From positions 1 to 64,000 of the forward strand of contig JARGPI010000008.1 of assembly GCA_029213005.1 (NCBI GenBank): 64,000 bases of DNA. The letters run 5' to 3'. The first letter of the stretch is position 1; each line of letters opens with the position of its first letter. Under the pieces are notes generated by a model. It was not told where the DNA came from. It did no database searches and saw nothing but the letters and a program-made list of their open reading frames with translations. Origin of the DNA: Verrucomicrobiales bacterium (GTDB taxonomy: Bacteria; Verrucomicrobiota; Verrucomicrobiia; Verrucomicrobiales; DEV007). The position numbers were made by a program, and so were the translations under genes. Shown here piece by piece: positions 26,337-35,331 of this stretch.

Positions 26337-26412
26337 CCGCCCCGACGATTCGCAGCAGATTTCTTGACTCTCTTCTCCTCAGATACGTAACTAGGGGGAG
26401 AGATATTTCTGA

Positions 26413-27333
26413 ATGCGAATTCCCATCACCATCCTGGCAGGCAGCGACCACAGACCCGGACCGCTTCCCGAGAATGTGGCGGACTTGCACTCCCTTTCGA
26501 CGATTTACAAAGGGGCTGAAGTAAAGATTAATGACCGGTCCCTCATCGAAATTCTGGTCGAATCTCTCAAACAATCCGGCAAATTTTGGCCCATCACCAT
26601 CGCAGGGCCGGCTGAAATTTACGAGCCGTTGAATCTGGAAGCGACGATCGTCGATACCAATGGCAGTGTCGCTACAAATTTAAGAGCCGCGATGGAACAT
26701 CATGTCGCGGAGCACGGCGAATTACCCGCTGCGTTTCTGGCTTACGATGTGCTGCTGTCCCCGGCTGAGCTTGACCAGCTTCACCAACTGTATCTGGATG
26801 AGTCCCCCTGCTGCGTCTGGGTTCCGTTTGTGGAAATGCCGGCAAACAAAGAGGAACTGGGCGCGTTCGGTTGGAAGCCAACCTACGGATTGCTTCCGGC
26901 CAAAGATGAGTCTGAGATTCAGGTGCTCCCCGGTCATTTGGGTATTTTCCGCCCGGAAACGATGCGACTCGAGTTGCTTTATCAGATTTTAGATCTCGCC
27001 TATGAAACGCGAAATCACTCCGTATCTGACCGCAGGAAAATCATGGTTCGCAAAATTATCGGCAAGCTCCTCAAAGAAGATCTCAAATCACTGGCTCGAT
27101 TTCAGCTCCCCCGCTTAACGGCATCCGTCATCTCCAGTGGCCTGTTGATCGCAGGACAGTTGAAAAAATCGCAGTTAACGATTCCCCAGCTGGAAAAAGC
27201 AATCGGGAGCATCTTTCTCGATCCGGAAACCAGGCTGAAAGGCCCATCACAGGGAATTCGGCACCCGGTGGTGGATATTCTCAGTCTCGCTGAAGATGTC
27301 GACACCGAGGAGGAAGCCGCCGGCCTTGCCTGA
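26413..27333 (+). CDS. Nucleotidyltransferase-like protein of unknown substrate
   Basis: A 306-residue protein whose first 190 residues look like a degenerate GT-A/NTP-transferase fold: ITILAGSDHRPGPLPENV where a LAGG...R...K loop is usual, then GAEVKINDRSLIEILVESLK, WPITIAGPAEIYEP and PAAFLAYDVLLS for the DxD-bearing strand. The usual G-rich signature is weak and the acceptor Lys is not obvious, so activity is doubtful. The C-terminal third is helical. It lies 76 bp downstream of the haem-binding protein on the same strand. I infer a cytoplasmic protein; the real role is unknown. Confidence 0.5.
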   Translation: MRIPITILAGSDHRPGPLPENVADLHSLSTIYKGAEVKINDRSLIEILVESLKQSGKFWPITIAGPAEIYEPLNLEATIVDTNGSVATNLRAAMEHHVAEHGELPAAFLAYDVLLSPAELDQLHQLYLDESPCCVWVPFVEMPANKEELGAFGWKPTYGLLPAKDESEIQVLPGHLGIFRPETMRLELLYQILDLAYETRNHSVSDRRKIMVRKIIGKLLKEDLKSLARFQLPRLTASVISSGLLIAGQLKKSQLTIPQLEKAIGSIFLDPETRLKGPSQGIRHPVVDILSLAEDVDTEEEAAGLA

Positions 27334-27456
27334 TTTGTAAGGACCGGTGATCTTTAACGACAAAGCGGAACACTTTCCGGCTCTAGTTAAGTCGGCTTAG
27401 CTATTAAGCGAACAGACTTGACGAATAGGCTAACTTGTTGAAGCGTCTAATTGAGA

Positions 27457-27828
27457 ATGATCTTAACTCCACAGAGATTTTTACTGGCTGGCATTACCGT
27501 TTTGGTATTGCTGAGCCAGAACTTGTCTTTGGGATATTGCACTCTCGCAAACGAATTCTTTATCAGCGATTGTCCGGAATGTTGTGACGATTGCTGTCCT
27601 TGTGGTGATGATAACACCTGCTCTTCATTTCTAAATCTGGAGCTCGAGGATTTTGTCATTACCGACTCCGTCTCTATCCCTGACGGAGATGAAATTCCAT
27701 TAGCGGAAATCACTCCTGTCAGTTTTGATACTTTTCCGGAAAACTCCGGTTTTGCTAAAACTCTACTAATCAGACCACCTCCTCAGGGTGTATCTCTTCT
27801 GATTCAGTACTCTGTTGCGCTCATTTGA
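27457..27828 (+). CDS. Small secreted Cys-rich protein
   Basis: A 123-residue protein with a signal peptide or anchor (RFLLAGITVLVLLSQNLSLG) and a remarkable cluster of eight cysteines in 21 residues, within SDCPECCDDCCPCGDDNTC and just after. The rest is acidic, with LELEDFVITDSVSIPDGDE. It lacks any enzyme motif. It is the first gene upstream of an exporter operon (27913-32977), separated by 84 bp. The last gene of the operon also has a Cys cluster. A role in metal or thiol sensing is possible but not shown. ATG at 27457 is taken; a TTG at 27451 would add two residues. Confidence 0.65.
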   Translation: MILTPQRFLLAGITVLVLLSQNLSLGYCTLANEFFISDCPECCDDCCPCGDDNTCSSFLNLELEDFVITDSVSIPDGDEIPLAEITPVSFDTFPENSGFAKTLLIRPPPQGVSLLIQYSVALI

Positions 27829-27912
27829 TCCCGGCTCGGTTTCACCTGTATTCCCGAACCCGGAACCGTTATCGGCTCCGTCACTCACGTCCGATTCGCC
27901 TTATCAAATGAA

Positions 27913-29358
27913 ATGTCAACCAATCAAAAATATACTTTAGATAGTCTTACATCGCCCCGGAGGGATCTCCCCTCTCCCACTGAACGCCGCAAGCGCCAAA
28001 TACCGACTTGGCTTCTGCCTACCGGGCTCTGCGTCGGCTTCCTGCTAATCCTCGGAATTCTTTTCGGAGAACGCCTCATTCCCGCTGTTCCCGTATCGGT
28101 GGCTCCGGTAGTCACGGTCCGCAGCGGAGGCGGAGCGTCGGAGGTCACCTTCCAAACCGATTCGGTTAATCCCGGGAACACTGGCAGCGGTCCGCTGTTG
28201 TTCCAGGCATCCGGATGGGTCGAACCCGATCCTTTTGCGATCTCGGTTTCCACTCTGGTATCGGGTATCGTTGACGAGGTTTATGTGCTCGAAGGCGATA
28301 GTGTGACAAAGGGCCAAAAACTGGCCAAACTGATCGATGAAGATGCCGTGCTCGAACTGGAAGCGAAGAAAGCGAGGATTGAGACCTTAAAATCTGAAAT
28401 CGAATCCAACCTGGCGAAAATCGCTGTCGTGGAATCAAGACGGAAAGGCATCGAAAGCAGTATTCGAAGTGCTGAATCAAAGTTAGCTGAGTTCGAAGAC
28501 CGCTACCGCCGCTTTAAAGCGCTACCGAAAGGCAGCGTCGCGGCGATCGAAGTGACTTCGGCCAAACTACAGGTCGATCAACAGCGTGCCGAGGTCGAAC
28601 AGGCAAAAAGCGATTTGCCTACGATCGATTCGGAACTGTTGATGGTCGACAGCGAGATCAAAGCGAAGCGCAACGTGCTGCGGGAAGCCGAAGTGGACGT
28701 CGCAAAAGCTGAACTCGCTCTGAAGCGACACATAACCACTTCGCCTATGAACGGGACCGTGCTTCGGCTCCATGCTGCTCCGGGAAGGAAACGAATGATC
28801 CATGCCGACTCACCAATGTCGTCCACGATTGTTGAACTCTTTGACCCCGAAAAGCTGCAGGCCAGAATTGACGTACCTCTTAACGAAGCCTCGTCAATAG
28901 CGATCGGTCAACCGGTAGAGATTACGACAGACTTGCTTCCTAATGTCACCCTGAAGGGAACGGTCACCCGGATCACCGGTGAGGCTGATCTCCAGCGAAA
29001 TACTCTGCAGGTCAAAGTCGCAATACATAAACCGGACTCCAGACTTCGACCGGAAATGCTCGTCAGAGGTAAGTTTTATCCCCTGCCCAAGGCGGAGGAT
29101 AAAAATGAAAAACTACAGCAACTATCCAGGCGCGGAACCCGGTTATCTATCTACGTGCCGGAAGAAGCCATTTTCAACGACGAGCAGATTTGGGTCGTTT
29201 CCCACGAAAATACAGCTGTGTTGAGAACGCTCGCTCTGGCCAATGAAACACGGGAAGGACATCGACTCGCTACCGAGGGCATCAGGTCCGGCGAAAAAGT
29301 GATCCTCCCACCTCACACTAAACTGAAACCCGGCACCCGGGTCACTGTTACACCATGA
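27913..29358 (+). CDS. Membrane fusion protein (HlyD/MacA-type) of an ABC exporter
   Basis: A 481-residue periplasmic adaptor. A single transmembrane segment (TWLLPTGLCVGFLLILGILFG) is followed by a lipoyl-like half (VSGIVDEVYVLEGDSVTKGQ), a long coiled coil (about 140-255, ELEAKKARIETLKSEIESNL onward), the second lipoyl half (SPMNGTVLRLHAAPG) and beta-barrel/C-terminal domains (IGQPVEITTDLLPNVTLKG). This is the normal order for MacA/HlyD proteins. Its stop overlaps the ATPase start by 4 bp. It probably links the following ABC transporter to an outer-membrane channel not present in the window. Confidence 0.92.
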   Translation: MSTNQKYTLDSLTSPRRDLPSPTERRKRQIPTWLLPTGLCVGFLLILGILFGERLIPAVPVSVAPVVTVRSGGGASEVTFQTDSVNPGNTGSGPLLFQASGWVEPDPFAISVSTLVSGIVDEVYVLEGDSVTKGQKLAKLIDEDAVLELEAKKARIETLKSEIESNLAKIAVVESRRKGIESSIRSAESKLAEFEDRYRRFKALPKGSVAAIEVTSAKLQVDQQRAEVEQAKSDLPTIDSELLMVDSEIKAKRNVLREAEVDVAKAELALKRHITTSPMNGTVLRLHAAPGRKRMIHADSPMSSTIVELFDPEKLQARIDVPLNEASSIAIGQPVEITTDLLPNVTLKGTVTRITGEADLQRNTLQVKVAIHKPDSRLRPEMLVRGKFYPLPKAEDKNEKLQQLSRRGTRLSIYVPEEAIFNDEQIWVVSHENTAVLRTLALANETREGHRLATEGIRSGEKVILPPHTKLKPGTRVTVTP

Positions 29359-30041
29359 TTTCTCCATTTATTAACATCGCAAATTTAACGAAGACCTACA
29401 AAAAAGGTAAAACGTCAATCACTCCTCTGGAAAATCTCTCTCTTGAGGTTCCTAAAGGTGAATTCCTCGCTCTGATGGGGCCCTCTGGCTCCGGTAAGAC
29501 GACTCTGCTAAACTTGATTGCAGGTATCGATTCACCGAGCGACGGCGTCCTCGAAATCGACGGGAACGATATCCGGGGCCTGACCCGGGCCCGATTGACA
29601 AAGTGGCGATCCAGTCACGTGGGATACATATTTCAGCTCTACCATCTGATTCCTATTCTGACAGCCTACGAAAATGTAGAGCTACCTCTCCTGCTGGATA
29701 ATATGTCAAAACGAGAGCGGAAAAACCGAATTGATGCAGCGCTCGATCTGGTTGGTTTATCCGATCGGGCCCACCATCGCCCTACCGAGCTTTCCGGGGG
29801 GCAGGAGCAGCGGGTCGCAATCGCGCGCGCCATTGTTCACGATCCGGGACTGCTTGTCGCAGATGAGCCTACCGGTGACCTCGATCGCGAATCAGCCGAC
29901 TCAATTCTGAATCTGTTGGATTCTCTCGCTAACGACCATGGAAAAACCATCGTGATGGTTACCCACGATCCGAAAGCAGCCAGCGCCGCCCACCGAACCC
30001 TCCACCTGGAAAAAGGAGTCCTTATTAAATCCGAATCATGA
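29355..30041 (+). CDS. ABC transporter ATPase (MacB/LolD-like)
   Basis: A 228-residue nucleotide-binding subunit. Walker A is [18 protein letters not shown], the signature [15 protein letters not shown], Walker [13 protein letters not shown], and the switch His is in [11 protein letters not shown]. The arrangement [14 protein letters not shown] and [17 protein letters not shown] in the Q-loop region is typical of the LolD/MacB/FtsE subgroup. It energises two FtsX-type permeases encoded next to it. Start and stop both overlap neighbours by 4 bp, which indicates tight co-translation. Confidence 0.95.
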   Translation: MISPFINIANLTKTYKKGKTSITPLENLSLEVPKGEFLALMGPSGSGKTTLLNLIAGIDSPSDGVLEIDGNDIRGLTRARLTKWRSSHVGYIFQLYHLIPILTAYENVELPLLLDNMSKRERKNRIDAALDLVGLSDRAHHRPTELSGGQEQRVAIARAIVHDPGLLVADEPTGDLDRESADSILNLLDSLANDHGKTIVMVTHDPKAASAAHRTLHLEKGVLIKSES

Positions 30042-31174
30042 AATTCTTTAGTTTAGCGCTCAAAAGCCTGACACGGAATAAGCTCAGGACTTTACTAACG
30101 TTGCTCGGCGTCGCTGCCGGTATGTTTCTCTATGCCGCTGTCGAGACGATGCAACACTCACTGGCCATCGCTACCCAGTCGAACGCCAACGACACGACAT
30201 TGGTAGTCTATCGGGAAAACCGCTTTTGTCCTTCGACTTCGAGACTGCCGGAACACTATGGAACCACCATTCGGAAGATACCGGGTGTCAGAGAAGTGAT
30301 ACCCATTCAAATCACGGTGAACAACTGCGGAGCCTCGCTTGATGTCATCACGTTCCGGGGAATCCCCCCGGAGGAACTCAAGCAATACAATCCCGACCTG
30401 CGAATCATCGAAGGTAACTATGACGATTTTGTGGCCCGGACTGATGGCGCTCTTGTCGGTAAACAGTTTGCGAAACGGCGCGGCCTGAAGCCTGGTGATA
30501 AATTCGAAGCCGTCGGGGTTAATGTGAATGTAACCGCTATCATCGAATCCGATTCCCCACAGGACAACAACGTCGCCTACGTTCATTTACCCTTTCTCCA
30601 GCAGGCGTCACGGGTCGGGCTCGGGATCGTCACACAGTTTAATGTGAAAGTGGAATCATCCGACCAACTGGAATCAGTATCCGACGCGATTGACGAGACT
30701 TTCAAAGCCGACCAGCAACCGACCAATACCCGCCCGGAAAAAGCGTTCTTCGCCGAAACCGCAAAGCAGATGATCGAGTTAATTTCTTTCACGAGATGGT
30801 TAGGACTCGGCGCGGTGGCCGCTGTACTTGGGTTGGTCGCCAACGCCCTGTTACTTATCGTGAGAGGACGGGTCAAGGAAACCGCAATTCTCCAGACGAT
30901 CGGTTTCTCGCGAATGCAAATCAGTTGGCTGGTGGTGATGGAGGGCATTTTGATAGGCCTCCTCGGCGGCGTGCTCGGAGTTGTATCCGCCTTCGCCTTC
31001 TTCCATTTCAAATCGTTTACTCTCGGAAATGAAGGCCTTACCCTCGCCTTGGTTCCCACGATAGATGTATTGGCCAAAGCGCTCACGATTGCGCTCGCCC
31101 TCGGGATGCTGGCATCGCTTTATCCGGCCTGGAAAGCGACCTCCCGTCCTTTAATCCAAACCTTGAACGCCTGA
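30038..31174 (+). CDS. ABC transporter permease (FtsX/MacB-type), first
   Basis: A 378-residue permease with the classic MacB layout. One transmembrane helix lies at the N-terminus (TLLTLLGVAAGMFLYAAVET), a large periplasmic domain covers about 45-250, and three helices follow at the C-terminus: GLGAVAAVLGLVANALLLIV, VVMEGILIGLLGGVLGVVSA and ALTIALALGMLASLYPAWKA. It overlaps the ATPase gene by 4 bp and is 1 bp from the next permease. The two permeases probably form a heterodimer, as in LolC/LolE. Confidence 0.92.
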   Translation: MKFFSLALKSLTRNKLRTLLTLLGVAAGMFLYAAVETMQHSLAIATQSNANDTTLVVYRENRFCPSTSRLPEHYGTTIRKIPGVREVIPIQITVNNCGASLDVITFRGIPPEELKQYNPDLRIIEGNYDDFVARTDGALVGKQFAKRRGLKPGDKFEAVGVNVNVTAIIESDSPQDNNVAYVHLPFLQQASRVGLGIVTQFNVKVESSDQLESVSDAIDETFKADQQPTNTRPEKAFFAETAKQMIELISFTRWLGLGAVAAVLGLVANALLLIVRGRVKETAILQTIGFSRMQISWLVVMEGILIGLLGGVLGVVSAFAFFHFKSFTLGNEGLTLALVPTIDVLAKALTIALALGMLASLYPAWKATSRPLIQTLNA

Positions 31175-31175
31175 T

Positions 31176-32324
31176 ATGTTACCATTTACCTACGCTGTTC
31201 GAAATTTGTTTCGCGACCCTGCCCGTCTGCTACAAACCGTTGGCGGCGCGGCTCTCGTGGTGTTTCTTCTCATGGCAGCCACCGCGCTGAACGAGGGAAT
31301 GAGTGGAGTCTTATCTGCATCAGGATCCCCGAAAAATGTGATCCTAATGGGTAAAGGATCCGAGGAGTCGATCGAGAGATCGGAAGTCCATCTCGAGGTC
31401 GAATCGATTGCCGCAACCTCGGTGCGGGGTATCAAATCGGTATTTGGACAATCCGCAGTTTCCGGTGAGATCAACTATATGGCTCCGATTAAAACCGCTT
31501 CCGGTAGTGTTGAGCAAAGTATCCTTCGTGGGGTTCGCGAAGAATCTCTACTCGTTCACGAAACGGTTCGCTTATTGGAAGGGCGTTTCCCCAGCCCTGG
31601 AGAAGTCATGGTCGGGAGTCTCGCCCATCGTAACCTCGGAGTTAAAGAAGACGACCTCGCGATTGGTAAGGAAATATTTTTCGGAGACATTCCCTTCAAA
31701 ATCGCCGGTCGCTTTACCGCGCCTGGAACCGTCCTGGAATCCGAAATCTGGTTCGATCGGAATGATCTCGCAACCGTCACCCAGCGAAGTTCGCTATCCT
31801 CAGTGATTCTCCGGATGGATGATGCTGAATTTGACGATGTCCAGATCTTCACCCTGCAACGCAACGATCTGGAACTTGCCGCGATCCGGGAAGATACCTA
31901 CTACGATAAACTCAGTGCTTTTTACGCTCCGATCCAAACGATGACCTGGCTGACCGCCGGACTGGTTGCCGCCGGGGCGGTTTTTGGCGGGCTTAACACC
32001 CTCTACGCAGCCTTTGCCTCCCGGATTAAGGAGTTGGCCACCTTGCAATCCATTGGCTTCTCCCGGGTAGCCATCTTTATCTCACTGGTTCAGGAATCGC
32101 TTCTCGCGACCTTAACCGGGACCTTACTGGCGTTACTACTGTCGCTGGTGATTCTCGACGGACGAACCGTTCCTTTTTCGATCGGCACGTTCCGACTGGT
32201 CCTCAGTCCTCTCGTGATATTCACAGGACTGTTTGTCGGGATCCTTTTAGGCACCTTGGGAATTCTCCCTCCGGCCTGGCGAACCCTCGCACCATCATTA
32301 CCAAAAGCATTAAGATCAACCTAA
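31176..32324 (+). CDS. ABC transporter permease (FtsX/MacB-type), second
   Basis: A 382-residue paralogue of the preceding gene with the same four-helix topology: LQTVGGAALVVFLLMAATAL at the start, then TAGLVAAGAVFGGLNTLYAA, SLVQESLLATLTGTLLALLL and the final VIFTGLFVGILLGTLGILPP. The FtsX signature segment reads LATLQSIGFSRVAIFISLVQ. It differs enough from its neighbour to suggest heterodimer partners rather than recent duplicates. A lipoprotein gene follows 20 bp downstream, on the same strand. Confidence 0.92.
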   Translation: MLPFTYAVRNLFRDPARLLQTVGGAALVVFLLMAATALNEGMSGVLSASGSPKNVILMGKGSEESIERSEVHLEVESIAATSVRGIKSVFGQSAVSGEINYMAPIKTASGSVEQSILRGVREESLLVHETVRLLEGRFPSPGEVMVGSLAHRNLGVKEDDLAIGKEIFFGDIPFKIAGRFTAPGTVLESEIWFDRNDLATVTQRSSLSSVILRMDDAEFDDVQIFTLQRNDLELAAIREDTYYDKLSAFYAPIQTMTWLTAGLVAAGAVFGGLNTLYAAFASRIKELATLQSIGFSRVAIFISLVQESLLATLTGTLLALLLSLVILDGRTVPFSIGTFRLVLSPLVIFTGLFVGILLGTLGILPPAWRTLAPSLPKALRST

Positions 32325-32344
32325 CAACAACCCACAAATACATT

Positions 32345-32977
32345 ATGAAATACACCTATCTCATTGCACTCGCTACGGCATCGACGGTTCTCCTGTCCTG
32401 CAGCGATACTAAAGAAAACGTCGCGCCCACCGAAACGACATCAACCAATCTGGAAAAATTCTATACCGGTGAAGCACCGGAAGGAGCCCGACAGATTTCA
32501 GAAATTTTCGCGGACCCGACTCCGGGAAGAGAGATCGTCGTCTCCGGCGAAATCATGGGGCGTTCCGAACCGTTTATCGATGGTCGGGCCATGGTCGTCC
32601 TCGGTGATCCCACCAAGATCACTCCCTGCAACCGGATTCCAGGAGACCTTTGCCCGACTCCATGGGACAATTGCTGTGATGATCCCGACGTCTTGAAAAA
32701 GTCCGTCGCCACCATCCAGTTTCTCGATGAAGAAGGAAAAGTTCTGAAGACCGGTCTGAAAGGATTCAAGGGAATCAAAGAATTGAGTTACCTCACGATC
32801 AAAGGTGAAATTGCAGAAGGATCGAATCCGAACAACCTGCTCATTTCAGCCGACTCATTTCACATCACCGATCCATCACCCTACCTCAATGCCAAAGCGG
32901 TTTCCGGTGGCCTTGACGGAGAAGTCACTGTGGAAGGCGATGTTTTCATCTATACCAAGAAGAAAGCGGACGAATAA
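32345..32977 (+). CDS. Lipoprotein with a four-cysteine loop, exporter operon
   Basis: A 210-residue protein with a lipobox (TVLLSCSD), so it is lipidated at about Cys19. The mature part has a beta-barrel-like segment, GREIVVSGEIMGRSEPFIDG, then the Cys loop CNRIPGDLCPTPWDNCCDD, then ATIQFLDEEGKVLKT and LTIKGEIAEGSNPNNLLISA. The two strand blocks resemble an OB fold split by the Cys loop. It is the last gene of the exporter operon. With the Cys-rich first gene it suggests that the system handles a metal or thiol-reactive compound, though this is only inferred. A four-unit repeat array follows directly after the stop codon. Confidence 0.7.
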   Translation: MKYTYLIALATASTVLLSCSDTKENVAPTETTSTNLEKFYTGEAPEGARQISEIFADPTPGREIVVSGEIMGRSEPFIDGRAMVVLGDPTKITPCNRIPGDLCPTPWDNCCDDPDVLKKSVATIQFLDEEGKVLKTGLKGFKGIKELSYLTIKGEIAEGSNPNNLLISADSFHITDPSPYLNAKAVSGGLDGEVTVEGDVFIYTKKKADE

Positions 32978-32984
32978 TCACTCC

Positions 32985-33061
32985 GTACCGGGTCCCCGTT
33001 TCGACTGTACCCGGTACACTTTCGCACTGTACCCTGTACCATTTAGAAGTGTACAGGGTAC
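32985..33061. repeat. 22-bp-period palindromic array, locus 3 (four units)
   Basis: Units start at 32985 (GTACCGGGTCC, degenerate), 33007 (GTACCCGGTAC), 33029 (GTACCCTGTAC) and 33051 (GTACAGGGTAC, inverted centre), each exactly 22 bp apart. This is the longest of the five arrays. It begins 7 bp after the lipoprotein stop and ends about 120 bp before the SGNH hydrolase start, so it occupies an intergenic region of 204 bp in which I see no other gene. Confidence 0.85.
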
Positions 33062-33181
33062 AGCGGGCAGATTGCTTACGCTAAGCCCAGGGTCGGAGGC
33101 CATTCAAGGGCATCCTCCGCCGAATGGAAAGGTGCCTCATTAGGCCTTTTCCTTCTCGGTGATTTGATGTCTACTTCCCCC

Positions 33182-33904
33182 ATGAAATTCTTACCAATCA
33201 TTCTGCTCTGCAGCCTCATTCAACTCCCTCTTCTAGGTGAACAACCCGCCTTCGTCGAAAAGTACCGGGAGGAAGTGGTCAATCGATGGGAAAAAGAGAT
33301 CCAGAAAATGGAGGCTCTTGATCAGGAGGAGACTCATCCCGACGACAGCATTTTGTTTGTCGGTAGCTCGAGCATCCGGCTCTGGAGCACGATTAAAGAA
33401 GATATGTCGCCCTACCATCCCATCCAGCGTGGGTTCGGTGGATCAAAATTTTCCGATCTGGCGATCTACGCCGACCGATTGATCACCCCGCATAAATTTC
33501 AGGCAGTGGTAATCTTTGTCGCTAACGATATTTCCGGTAAAGAGACCGATAAAAAGCCGGAGGAAGTAGCTCAGTTTTTCAAATATTTCCACGGGAAGAT
33601 CCTCGACCACAACCCTGATGCTCACGTATTTTTCATCGGTATCACTCCGACCGCGTCGCGGGCCGCAGTATGGAAAGATTCCCGTGCCGCCAACACGGCA
33701 ATCCGGGAAATCTGCCTGAATACAGAGAACACTCACTTCATCGGCACCGAAAGTATCTATCTGGATGCCGAGGGCAACTCCAAAACCGAGCTGTTCCGCA
33801 AGGACAAATTACACCTCAACGAAACCGGATATCAACTGTGGGCCGCAGCGATCAAAAGCCAGCTCGATTCTGTGTTTAACCAAACCGGTAAGGTTAAAAA
33901 CTAA
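33182..33904 (+). CDS. Secreted SGNH/GDSL-type hydrolase
   Basis: A 240-residue esterase-like protein with a signal peptide (KFLPIILLCSLIQLPLLG). The four SGNH blocks are visible: Ser in ILFVGSSSIRLW, Gly in RGFGGSKFSDL, Asn in VIFVANDISG (Ala replaces the usual Gly before the Asn), and the Asp/His pair in RKDKLHLNETGY. It is of the platelet-activating-factor-acetylhydrolase-like group, which often removes acetyl groups from glycans. ATG at 33182 is taken as the start; two earlier ATGs (33164, 33167) add only a few residues. It is convergent with the DUF1501 gene. Confidence 0.85.
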   Translation: MKFLPIILLCSLIQLPLLGEQPAFVEKYREEVVNRWEKEIQKMEALDQEETHPDDSILFVGSSSIRLWSTIKEDMSPYHPIQRGFGGSKFSDLAIYADRLITPHKFQAVVIFVANDISGKETDKKPEEVAQFFKYFHGKILDHNPDAHVFFIGITPTASRAAVWKDSRAANTAIREICLNTENTHFIGTESIYLDAEGNSKTELFRKDKLHLNETGYQLWAAAIKSQLDSVFNQTGKVKN

Positions 33905-33912
33905 CCTTACCG
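33886..33912. terminator. Hairpin over the SGNH stop codon
   Basis: A perfect 11-bp stem (CGGTAAGGTTA at 33886-33896, TAACCTTACCG at 33902-33912) with a 5-nt loop spans the stop codon of the SGNH gene. It sits 15 bp from the end of the convergent DUF1501 gene. It has no clear U-tract, so it is either a weak bidirectional terminator or an mRNA-end stabiliser. Confidence 0.5.
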
Positions 33913-33927
33913 AATCCCCTCCTCTGA

Positions 33928-35331
33928 TTAGGCGAGTAGATCGGTTTTCACTTCACCGTGAACATCGGTGAGGCGAAAATCTCTACCCGCATATCGATAG
34001 GTCAAATTTTCGTGATTGAAGCCTAACAGGTGCAGAATAGTAGCGTGGAGATCATGCACATGAACCGGATTCTCAATCGCTTTGAAGCCAAAGTCGTCCG
34101 TTTTTCCATACTGATAACCACCCCTGACACCACCACCTGCCATCCACATACTGAAGCCATGGTGGTTGTGATCCCGACCCAGTGCGGTATTTGGTGAGTT
34201 TGCACCCGGAGTTGGTAGTTCGACCGTGGGAGTACGTCCAAACTCTCCACCCCAAATCACCAGAGTATCCTCCAGCAATCCCCGGATTTTCAAATCCTGT
34301 AACAGGGCGGCAATCGGCTGATCCGCTTCCCTCGCCAGTTTCCCGTGATTCTTCTCGATCTGCTCGTGGCTGTCCCAGGGTTGCCCCGCACCATGCCATA
34401 CCTGAATGAACCGAACGCCCCGTTCGGCAAGGCGTCTTGCAATCAACATCTGATCGCCGTGAAGCGTCTTTCCGTAGAGCTCGCGGACCGATTCCGGCTC
34501 ACGGCTCACATCAAAAGCATCACTTGCTTCAATCTGCATCCGATACGCCAACTCCAGAGAGTGAATCCGCGCGTTCATCGCGGGATCATCGGTTTCATCC
34601 GCCGCATTCATCGCCTGAATCAAGTCAACCTGCTTACGCTGCAGATCGGGTCGGAGGCGTGAATTTTTTACGTTCGGAATGAGATCCGCAATCGTCGATT
34701 TTTTGGTATCAACGTGAGTCCCCTGATAAGCTCCGGGCAAAAATGCCGATCGCCAGTTCTGGGTTTCCACAATCGGAACTCCTCCCGGGCAAAGCGAAAC
34801 AAAGCCCGGTAAATTCTGGTTCTCAGTTCCCAATCCATAGGTCACCCACGATCCCATACTGGGCCGAACAAGGCTGACACGCTCTGCCCCGGTATTCATC
34901 AGCATAAGCGATGGCTCATGGTTCGGAACATTCGCGTGCATCGAATTGATGACACACAGATCATCGGCCATTTCCGCCACTTTAGGAAACAAATCACTGA
35001 TCCAAAGCCCGCTTTGCCCTCTCTGCTTGAACTCAAAAGAGGTATCCATCAGAGAGCCGGTCTTGCGCTCGGTTCTGAGTAGACTACCCGGCATTTCTTT
35101 CCCGTGGTATTTCGTCAGTTCCGGTTTGTAGTCAAAGCTGTCGACTTGAGAAGGACCGCCATTGGCAAAAATGTGAATGACCCGCTTGGCTTTAGCGTGG
35201 AAATGAGTTTTCCCCAGAGCCAGAGGATTCAGGCTGCGATCATCGGCCAGCAGAGAACTGAGCCCGATGCTGCCCATCCCCATACCAGTTCGGCGGACAA
35301 ATTCACGTCTCGATAAGAAATCTGACATCAT
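33928..35331 (-). CDS. DUF1501 protein
   Basis: A 467-residue exported protein of the DUF1501 family, related in fold to sulfatases and alkaline phosphatases. A twin-arginine-like start (SRREFVRRTGMGMGSIGLSS) is followed by AKRVIHIFANGGPSQVDSFD, GKEMPGSLL, MLMNTGAERVSLVRPSMGSW and the hallmark TLVIWGGEFGRTPTVELP, then GRDHNHHGFSMWMAGGGVRG. These His- and Asp-rich blocks are the metal-site region of the family. It overlaps the preceding PSD1 gene by 4 bp; this pair is the normal partnership in Planctomycetes and Verrucomicrobia. The biochemical function is unknown. Confidence 0.92.
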   Translation of the reverse strand: MMSDFLSRREFVRRTGMGMGSIGLSSLLADDRSLNPLALGKTHFHAKAKRVIHIFANGGPSQVDSFDYKPELTKYHGKEMPGSLLRTERKTGSLMDTSFEFKQRGQSGLWISDLFPKVAEMADDLCVINSMHANVPNHEPSLMLMNTGAERVSLVRPSMGSWVTYGLGTENQNLPGFVSLCPGGVPIVETQNWRSAFLPGAYQGTHVDTKKSTIADLIPNVKNSRLRPDLQRKQVDLIQAMNAADETDDPAMNARIHSLELAYRMQIEASDAFDVSREPESVRELYGKTLHGDQMLIARRLAERGVRFIQVWHGAGQPWDSHEQIEKNHGKLAREADQPIAALLQDLKIRGLLEDTLVIWGGEFGRTPTVELPTPGANSPNTALGRDHNHHGFSMWMAGGGVRGGYQYGKTDDFGFKAIENPVHVHDLHATILHLLGFNHENLTYRYAGRDFRLTDVHGEVKTDLLA

